Shown in pieces: positions 55,301 to 64,000 of a stretch of 64,000 bases of DNA. The stretch spans positions 11,059,098 to 11,123,097 of the forward strand of contig OZ025869.1 in NCBI GenBank assembly GCA_964019415.1, in the 5' to 3' direction. A program made the translations under genes and the position numbers. Under the pieces are notes generated by a model. The model did no database searches. It saw only the letters and a list, made by a program, of their open reading frames with translations, and was not told the DNA's origin. The DNA comes from Ianthella basta (Eukaryota > Porifera > Demospongiae > Verongiida > Ianthellidae). The stretch's first letter is position 1; the number at the start of each line of letters is the position of its first letter.

Positions 55301-58300
55301 AGTCAGCCTCAACCTCCACCACTGCTGTCAAGCCAGCCTCTACCTCCACCACTGCTGTCAAGCCAGCCTCAATCTCCGCCACTGCTGTCAAGTCAGCCTC
55401 AACCTCCACCACTGCTGTCAAACCAGCCTCAATCTCCACCACCACTGTCAAGCCAGCCTCAATCTCCGCCACTGCTGTCAAGTCAGCCTCAACCTTCACC
55501 ACTGCTGTCAAACCAGCCTCAACCTCCACCACCACTGTCAAGCCAGCCTCAATCTCCGCCACTGCTGTCAAGTCAGCCTCAACCTCCACCACTGCTGTCA
55601 AACCAGCCTCAACCTCCACCACCACTGTCAAGCCAGCCTCAATCTCGGCCACTGCTGTCAAACCAGCCTCAATCTCCACCACTGCTGTCAAGTCAGCCTC
55701 AGCCTCCACCACTGCTGTCAAACCAGCCTCAACCTCCACCACTGCTGTCAAGTCAACCTCAATCTCGGCCACTGCTGTCAAACCAGCCTCAATCTCCACC
55801 ACTGCTGTCAAGCCAGCCTCAACCTCCACCACTGCTGTCAAGCCAGCCTCAACCTCCACCACTGCTGTCAAACCAACCTCAATCTCCACCACTGCTGTCA
55901 AACCAGCCTCAACCTCTACCACCGCTGTCAAGCCACACTCAATCTCCACCACTGCTGTCAAGTCAGCCTCAACCTCCACCACTGCTATCAAACCAGCCTC
56001 AACCTCTACCACCGCTGTCAAGCCACCCTCAATCTCCACCACTGCTGTCAAGTCAGCCTCAATCTCCACCACTGCTGTCAAACCAGCCTCAACCTCCGCC
56101 ACCGCTGTCAAGCCACCCTCAATCTCCACCACTGCTGTCAAGTCAACCTCAATCTCCACCACTGGTGTCAAACCAGCCTCAACCTCTGCCACCGCTGTCA
56201 AGCCACCCTCAATCTCCACCACCGCTGTCAAGCCAGCCTCAACCTCCACCACTGCTATCAAGTCAACCTCAATCTCGGCCACTGCTGTCAAACCAGCCTC
56301 AATCTCCACCACTGCTGTCAAGCCAGCCTCAACCTCCACCACTGCTGTCAAGCCAGCCTCAACCTCCACCACTGCTGTCAAGCCAGCCTCAATCTCGGCC
56401 ACTGCTGTCAAACCAGCCTCAATCTCCACCACTGCTGTCAAGTCAGCCTCAACCTCCACCACTGCTGTCAAACCAGCCTCAATCTTCACCACTGCTGTCA
56501 AGCCAGCCTCTATCTCCACCACTGCTGTCAAGCCAACTTCAATCTCCACCACTGTTGTCAAGCCAGCCTCAATCTCCACCACTGCTGTCAAGCCAGCCTC
56601 AACCTCCACCACTGCTGTCAAGCCAGCCTCAACCTCCACCACTGCTGTCAAGCCAGCCTCAATCTCGGCCACTGCTGTCAAACCAGCCTCAATCTCCACC
56701 ACTGCTGTCAAGTCAGCCTCAACCTCCACCACTGCTGTCAAACCAGCCTCAATCTCCACCACTGCTGTCAAGCCAGCCTCTATCTCCACCACTGCTTTCA
56801 AGCCAGCCTCAATCTCCACCACCGCTGTCAAGCCACCCTCAATCTCCACCACCGCTATCAAGCCAGCCTCTATCTCTACCACTGCTGTCAAACCAGCCTC
56901 AATCTCCACTACTGCTATCAAGCCAACCTCAATCTCCACCACTGCTGTCAAGCCAGCCTCAATCTCCACCACTGCTGTCAAGCCAGCCTCAATCTCCACC
57001 ACTGCTGTCAAACCAGCCTCAATCTCCACTACTGCTGTAAAGCCAACCTCAATCTCCACCACCGCTGTCATGCCAGCCTCAATCTCCACCACTGCTGTCA
57101 AGCCAGCCTCAATCTCCACTACTGCTGTCAAGCCAACCTCAATCTTTGCCACCACTGCCAAGCCAACCTCAATTTCTACCACCGCTGTCAAGCCAGTCTC
57201 AATCTCCACCACCGCTGTCAAACCAGCCTCAATCTTCACCACTGCTGTCAAGCCAGCTTCCACTTCCACCACTGCTGTCAAACCAGCCTCAATCTCCACC
57301 ACTGCTGTCAAGCCAGCCTCAACCTCCACCACTGCTGTCAAGCCAGCCTCAGTCTCCACCACTGCTGTCAAGTCACCCTCAATCTCGGCCACTGTTGTCA
57401 AACCAGCCTCAACCTCCATCACTGCTGTCAAGCCAGCCTCGATCTCCACCACCGCTGTCAAGCCAGCCTCAATCTCTACCACCGCTGTCAAGCCAGCCTC
57501 GATCTCCACCACTGCTGTCAAGCCAGCCTCAATCTCCACCACTGCTGTCAAGTCAACCTCCATCTCGGCCACTGCTGTCAAACCAGCCTCAACCTCCACC
57601 ACTGCTGTCAAGCCAGCCTCAACCTCCACCACTGCTGTCAAGCTAGCCTCAATCTCCAACACTGCTGTCAAGCCAGCCTCAATCTCGGCCACTGCTGTCA
57701 AACCAGCCTCAACTTCCACCACTGCTGTCAAGCCAGCCTCAACCTCCACCACTGCTGTCAAGCTAGCCTCAATCTCCACTACTGCTGTCAAGCCAGCCTC
57801 AACCTCCACCACTGCTGTCAAACCAGCCTCAATCTCCACCACCACTGTCAAGCCAGCCTCAACCTCCACCACTGCTGTCAAGTCAGCCTCAACCTCCACC
57901 ACCACTGTCAAGCCAGCCTCAACCTCCACCACTGCTGTCAAGTCAACCTCAATCTCGGCCACTGCTGTCAAACCAGCCTCAATCTCCACCACTGCTGTCA
58001 AACCAGCCTCAACCTCCACCACTGCTGTCAAACCAGCCTCAATCTCCACCACTGCTGTCAAGCCAGCCTCAATCTCCACCACTGCTGTCAAACCAACCTC
58101 AATCTCCACCACTGCTGTCAAACCAGCCTCAACCTCTACCACCGCTGTCAAGCCACCCTCAATCTCCACCACTGCTGTCAAGTCAGCCTCAACCTCCACC
58201 ACTGCTGTCAAGCCAGCTTCCACCTCCACCACTGCTGTCAAACCAGCCTCAATCTCCACCACTGCTGTCAAGCCAGCCTCAACCTCCACCACTGCTGTCA

Positions 58301-61300
58301 AGCCACCCTCAATCTCCACCACCGCTGTCAAGCCACCCTCAATCTCGGCCACTGCTGTCAAACCAGCCTCAATCTCCATCACTGCTGTCAAGTCAACCTC
58401 AATCTTGGCCACTGCTGTCAAACCAACCATCTCCAGCACGGCTGTTGGGCCAGCCCCCCACAGGGCTGCTCTGCCACCTAAGCCTACTACCTCCAGCATC
58501 ACATCAACCACAAACTTAACCATCACGCTAAGTTCTAGCATTACTGCCAAGCCAATCTCAACCTCCACCACTGCTGTCAAGCCAGCCTCAATCTCCGCCA
58601 CCGCTGTCAAGCCAGCCTCAATCGCCACCACTGCTGTCAAGCCAGCCTCAACCTCAACCACCGCTGTCAAGTCAGCCTCAATCTCCACCACTTCTGTCAA
58701 GCCAGCCTCAACCTCAACCACTGCTGTCAAGCCAGCCTCAATCTCCACCACTGCTGTCAAGCCAGCCTCAGTTTCCACCACTGCTGTCAAGCCAGCCTCA
58801 ATCTCCACCACTGCTGTCAAGCCAGCCTCAACCTCAACCTCTGCTGGCAAGCCAGCCTCAGTCTCCACCACCGCTGGCAAGCCAGCCTCTATCTCTACCA
58901 CCGCTGTCAAGCCAGCCTCAATCTCCACCACTGCTGTCAAGCCAGCCTCAACCTCCACCACTGCTGCCAAGCCAGCCTCAACGTCAACCACTGCTGTCAA
59001 GCCAACCTTAGTCTCCACCACTGCTGTCAAACCAGCCTCAACCTCAACCACTGCTTTCAAGCCAGCCTCAATCTCCACCACTGCTGTCAAGCCAGCCTCA
59101 GTCTCCACCACTGCTGTCAAGCCAGCCTCAGTCTCCAACACCGCTGGCAAGCCAACCTCAATCTTTACTACCACTGTCAAGCCAGCCTCAATCTCCACCA
59201 CTGCTGTCAAGTCAGCCTCAATCTCCACCACTGCTGTCAAGCCAGCCTCTATCTCCACCACTGCTTTCAAGCCAGCCTCAATCTCCACCACCGCTGTCAA
59301 GCCACCCTCAATCTCCACCACCGCTATCAAGCCAGCCTCAATCTCCACCACCGCTGTCAAGCCAGCCTCAATCTCCACCACTGCTGTCAAGCCAGCCTTA
59401 ATCTCCACCACCGCTGTCAAGCCAGCCTCAATCTCCACCACCGCTGTCAAGCCAGCCTCAATCTCCGCCACCGCTGTCAAGCCAGCCTCTATCTCCACCA
59501 ACGCTGTCAAGCCAGCCTCTATCTCCACCACTGCTGTCAAGCCAGCCTCAATCTTCACCACCGCTGTCAAGCCAGCCTCAATCTCCACCACTGTTGTCAA
59601 GCCACCCTCAATCTCCACCACTGCTGTCAAGCCAGCCTCAATCTCCACCACTGCTGTCAAGCCAGCCTCTATCTCCACCACCGCTGTCAAGCCAGCCTCA
59701 ATCTCCACCACTGTTGTCAAGCCACCCTCAATCTCCACCACTGCTGTCAAGCCAGCCTCAATCTCCACCACTGCTGTCAAGCCAGCCTCTATCTCCACCA
59801 CCGCTGTCAAGCCAGCCTCAATCTCCACCACTGCTGTCAAGCCACCCTCAATCTCCACCACTGCTGTCAAGCCACCCTCAATCTCCACCACTGCTGTCAA
59901 ACCAGCCTCAACCTCCGCCACTGCTGTCAAGCCAGCCTCAATCTCCACCACTGCTGTCAAGCCAGCCTCAACCTCCACCACTGCTGCCAAGCCAGCCTCA
60001 ACGTCAACCACTGCTGTCAAGCCAACCTTAGTCTCCACCACTGCTGTCAAACCAGCCTCAACCTCAACCACTGCTTTCAAGCCAGCCTCAATCTCCACCA
60101 CTGCTGTCAAGCCAGCCTCAGTCTCCACCACTGCTGTCAAGCCAGCCTCAGTCTCCAACACCGCTGGCAAGCCAACCTCAATCTTTACTACCACTGTCAA
60201 GCCAGCCTCAATCTCCACCACTGCTGTCAAGTCAGCCTCAATCTCCACCACTGCTGTCAAGCCAGCCTCTATCTCCACCACTGCTTTCAAGCCAGCCTCA
60301 ATCTCCACCACCGCTGTCAAGCCACCCTCAATCTCCACCACCGCTATCAAGCCAGCCTCAATCTCCACCACCGCTGTCAAGCCAGCCTCAATCTCCACCA
60401 CTGCTGTCAAGCCAGCCTTAATCTCCACCACCGCTGTCAAGCCAGCCTCAATCTCCACCACCGCTGTCAAGCCAGCCTCAATCTCCGCCACCGCTGTCAA
60501 GCCAGCCTCTATCTCCACCAACGCTGTCAAGCCAGCCTCTATCTCCACCACTGCTGTCAAGCCAGCCTCAATCTTCACCACCGCTGTCAAGCCAGCCTCA
60601 ATCTCCACCACTGTTGTCAAGCCACCCTCAATCTCCACCACTGCTGTCAAGCCAGCCTCAATCTCCACCACTGCTGTCAAGCCAGCCTCTATCTCCACTA
60701 CCGCTGTCAAGCCAGCCTCAATCTCCACCACTGTTGTCAAGCCACCCTCAATCTCCACCACTGCTGTCAAGCCAGCCTCAGTCTCCACCACTGCTGTCAA
60801 GCCAGCCTCTATCTCCACCACCGCTGTCAAGCCAGCCTCAGTCTCCACCACTGCTGTCAAGCCAACCTCAACCTCCACCACCGCTGTCAAGCCAGCCTCA
60901 ACCTCCACCACTGCTGTCAAGCCAGCCTCAATCTCCACCACTGCTGTCAAGCCAGCCTCTATCTCCACCACCGCTGTCAAGCCAGCCTCAATCTCCACCA
61001 CTGTTGTCAAGCCACCCTCAATCTCCACCACTGCTGTCAAGCCAGCCTCAATCTCCACCACTGCTGTCAAGCCAGCCTCTATCTCCACCACCGCTGTCAA
61101 GCCAGCCTCAATCTCCACCACTGCTGTCAAGCCAACCTCAACCTCCACCACCGCTGTCAAGCCAGCCTCAACCTCCACCACTGCTGTCAAGCCAGCCTCT
61201 ACCTTCACCGCCGTTGTCAAGCCAGCCTCAATCTTGGCCACTGCTGTCAAACCAACCTTCTCCAGCACAGCTGTTGGGCCAGCCCCCCACAGGGCTGCTT

Positions 61301-63473
61301 TGCCACCTAAGCCTACTACCTCCAGCATCACATCAACCACAAACTTAACCATCACGCTAAGTTCTAGCATTGCTGCCAAGCCAATCTTGACCTCCACCAC
61401 TGCTGTCAAGCCAGCCTCTATCTCCACCACTGCTGTCAAGCCAGCCTCAGTCTCCACCACTGCTGTCAAGCCAGTTACTATCTCCACCACTGCTGTCAAG
61501 CCAGCCTCAATCTCCACCACTGCTGTCAAGCCAGCCTCAATCTCCACCACCGCTGTTAAACCAACCACTATCTCCAGCACGGCTGTCGGGCCAGCCCCCC
61601 ACAGGGCTGCTTTGCCATCTAGGCCTACTACCTTCAGCATCAAACCCACCAAAACCTCAAGCACTTCCCACAAACCATCTTCAACTTTCGCCTCCAGTAC
61701 TTTACCAACCACTGGGTCTGTCGTCTTATCTACCTCACCACTGAGCTCACTTCCAAGCACCAAACCATCTATGAAATTAAGTGTCTCAGCAACCACACTG
61801 ACAAGGACTATTCAACCATCTTTCTCAACCCCATTCCCAAGCGGCAAACCGCCTACAAGCTTATCTACAATCCAAGTTCCTTCTTCACTCTCAACATCAG
61901 CTTCAAGTACAAAACTAAATGTAACATCAAGTACCACGGCATCTTCAGTGTCAATTCCATCTTCATACTCGACCTCAGTTCTAGCCACCAAACTACTTGG
62001 AACCCTGCTCTCAACCACATTGTCTAGCACTTTGCCAACTACACTCTCAGTGTCGTCTTCAAGCTACAGCCTACTAGCAGGCACAAACACAACCTCTGCC
62101 GTGACACGCTCCACAACCTCAACTGCCTTACCTTCTCCTTCCCCATCAGGTGTGTTCGTGCACATTTCATTAGTCAAAGCACCATGCTGCAAAGTGTTGA
62201 AATTGTTTCTGTATTATAATTATCTTTTCAGGATGTATTTTGGAAGATGACAAATGCAGTTATGCCATCGGAGACCCTATGCCATTTGATAATCCATGTC
62301 ATGCTCCATGGTAGGTGATAGATATAATGAATCCTATGCTTTGAGCGTAAAATGTTCAGAGAGCATAATATATACCCCAATTACTGGATTCACAGATGTA
62401 GTAGTAGTTAATATGCCTCTGCATTTCATTATTATTTTTCCATATTTACAGCTCATGTGGTGAAGGGAACAATCGTGTTTGTGAAGTGAGTCTGCATGTA
62501 TTTCCTACATTAACATTGAACATATAATTAAATAATATTATAGGACCTCTAATAGATGTGATATATGTAACTGGTGCTATGTGTACATTACATTATGTAG
62601 TTTAATAGTAACAGATCTCTAGCTAAATTGTATTTCCAGGAAATGTATCTTCTTAAAATTATTACTTGAATATAGTCATTTTCAATCACTTTGCTGTAGA
62701 CTATGACGAACTGTCCATTCTCTGAATGTCCCATTGGAGAGAAGTTGACATACATCCCCAATCATTGCTGTTTTGTTTGCATGACAGGTATGTGACTGTG
62801 AGTGTGGGCTTTGCAAACAAATTCTGTATAATCATGCAATAATATTTATGTCTGCTATGTCAGGACATTCTATCTGTATTCTATACGTGTACCTTTCTCA
62901 ACCTCGTGCAGCTTCAGAACAACCTAAACAGCTTCCAGCTTATCATTTTCAGCCTGATCTTCCACAAGGCATCATTTTAATGACAAGCATTGCACCAACC
63001 TCAACTACCGTGCCAAACCCTTCCCAAACAGGTGTGTGTGTATATGATACATTAGACAGACAATTGCAAGTGCTATGCACAAGCTATGCCTTAGTAATAA
63101 GTCAATTCTATAAAGTGAACGTTTTGCCCTTTGCTCAACAATCCAGTTACGTTAAATAATGAAAGATGGTTGCCAGCTCCAAGTGGAATCACAATTGATG
63201 TGTTCCACTGTATATTATGCATGGACATCACATGCATTTTGCATAAAACATAGATAGAAAGAGATTAATTGTTTTCTATTGTATACGTGCAACTGGAGAA
63301 TTCCTGGTATAATATGCAATGTCTATATTACATATTACATATTACATATACTGTTTTGATATGATTTTGTTCAAATTCGTGCAGTCACTGACCATTTACA
63401 AGAAAATACTCTTCAGACATCCTGGCAGTGGCTAGTTGAGAAAGTTCTGAAAATCAAGCCAGATGATGAATAG
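51232..63473 (+). CDS. Secreted VWC-mucin protein, longest member (9-kb exon)
   Basis: Exons: 51232-51310, 51648-51717, 51846-51879, 52206-52290, 52405-52474, 52764-52803, 53113-62149, 62232-62310, 62452-62485, 62700-62787, 62912-63031, 63385-63473. They sum to 9825 bp, or 3274 residues plus TAG. A signal peptide (about residues 1-19) precedes two VWC modules (the second closes CPPGK...GKCCPKC at the start of the giant exon). About 2950 residues of Thr/Ser/Pro repeat follow, then one VWC module (CILEDDKCSYAIGDPMPF... to CCFVC), a linker and the end KPDDE. The giant exon has no stop or frameshift in 9037 bp. The repeat has a Lys every 10 residues and many Thr/Ser suited to O-glycosylation. It is a close paralogue of 39307-50048. 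A barrier, adhesion or matrix role is inferred. Confidence 0.83.
52311..52371 (+). repeat. (GT)n microsatellite near a splice donor
   Basis: About 60 bp of GT starting 21 bases after exon end 52290, in the same intron as the longer GT tract of the paralogue at 41777. Confidence 0.95.
53390..61570 (+). repeat. 30-bp coding tandem array, ~264 units with spacer islands
   Basis: Three blocks (53390-58434, 58556-61250, 61385-61570) of the TAVKPASIST unit are separated by spacers. Each spacer begins SSTAVGPAPHRAALPP (58435, 61258, 61572), and the first two continue with TSSITSTTNLTITLSSS. A few units differ by one codon. Nearly all units keep the Lys-Pro step and frame. Confidence 0.95.
58921..60810 (+). 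repeat. ~870-bp higher-order duplication inside the array (period 1020 bp)
   Basis: 58921-59790 and 59941-60810 are almost identical line by line at an offset of 1020 bp (34 units). They include rare variants such as aacgctgtc, gctggcaag and tttactaccactgtc. One visible difference is ccacca versus ccacta (59680 versus 60700). This is a recent block duplication rather than unit-by-unit growth. Confidence 0.88.
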
Positions 63474-64000
63474 CAGCATTTAGTTTACTTGCGAGGCAAA
63501 TTGATATTATTGGGCATACATACATTGTTTTGATAGGAAATAGCATATTATTATTATCCACCACACCAGACAGTGTAGAATAAGTCTTTGAAGTATAAAA
63601 TTATTGTACAATTATATTCAAAGGATCTCTAGAGTATAGATCCTACATACGTACTATGTAGCTACTTATGTATGTATGATTAATCATTCTGGTGATGTTT
63701 TAGAACATGTTATACTGTTTCATGTAATCTTGATATAACGTTTTGCATACACTTCATGACATGCACCAACAACACTAAGGACAAGACATTTCAGCCATCT
63801 GTATATATGCCTTAGACAAAAGGCCACACACAAAGGAATTAAAATTGTATGCTTTTAATGGTTTCATGCTATACCGTGCACACAGAAGCTTAAGGTAACC
63901 ATACTTATGATACAACCTACATAGAAAATAAATGTATACCTCTGAGCCTCTGCAATGATATAATTATGTATTAAGTATATATTACGTTAACACTCTCTTA
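63474..64000. other. 3' flank of the third VWC-mucin gene
   Basis: AT-rich. A possible poly(A) signal AATAAA lies at 63927-63932, about 450 bp after the stop. No further gene is visible. Confidence 0.4.

Noticed and set aside
54113..61348. Series of Pro/Ser/Gln-rich frames (SQPQSPPLLS-type) on the + strand
   Set aside because: Second register of the same repeat, broken by stops at variant units; no start or splice support.
53390..61570. Regular 30-bp repeats suggesting a CRISPR array
   Set aside because: Units are directly adjacent with no unique spacers, are coding, and sit in a eukaryotic exon.
53160..61796. 2878-codon minus-strand open frame
   Set aside because: It is the mirror of the 30-bp repeat, lies wholly inside the sense giant exon, has no splice context or domains, and the sense strand has a signal peptide, VWC modules and consistent exons.

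Overview
The window reads as nuclear DNA of a marine invertebrate, most likely a demosponge (Amphimedon-like). The reasons are compact, intron-rich genes with canonical GT-AG borders, AT-rich intergenic DNA, tandem secreted SRCR and VWC proteins, an atypical intronless seven-helix receptor, and many small inverted-repeat elements. The assignment is an inference from gene content, not a database match. Every protein gene I can support lies on the + strand. I built exon models by hand from splice sites and reading phase. In each complete model the exon lengths sum to a whole number of codons.

Layout. 1-3807: 3' part of a secreted SRCR/FN3 gene. 4507-7528: a gutted tandem copy of it, with promoter and signal-peptide exon at one end, decayed terminal exons at the other, and a 749-bp inverted-repeat element between. 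7863-14582: a complete paralogue (signal peptide, six SRCR, one FN3, Cys-rich tail; 845 aa). 14880-18200: a retroelement with RT and a restriction-like endonuclease, broken by one in-frame stop. 19294-20729: a receptor relic followed by an intact intronless seven-helix receptor. 20730-23552: intergenic with a 756-bp MITE. 23553-28639: a secreted VWC-repeat protein (395 aa) ending in the same Cys-rich tail as the SRCR genes.

30590-63473 holds three tandem paralogues of a secreted VWC-mucin family: 30590-37841 (807 aa), 39307-50048 (1983 aa) and 51232-63473 (3274 aa). Each has VWC modules flanking a Ser/Thr/Pro domain encoded by a single giant exon (1.3, 5.2 and 9.0 kb). That domain is built from a 30-bp, 10-residue unit (TAVKPASIST-like), in about 27, 136 and 264 copies respectively. 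Their introns hold a Penelope-like remnant with long inverted repeats, GC-rich foldback elements, a MITE and long GT tracts. A LINE fragment lies between the first two genes, and a broken VWC tail lies between the last two.

Reading together: this is a locus of secreted, modular extracellular proteins that share parts by class 1-1 exon shuffling. The VWC gene at 23553 links the two families, because its body is VWC-like and its tail is SRCR-family-like. A matrix, adhesion, mucosal-barrier or recognition role is inferred from the domains only. The most unusual content is the mucin repeat-length series on near-identical scaffolds and the unrecognised Cys-rich tail shared by SRCR/FN3 and VWC proteins.
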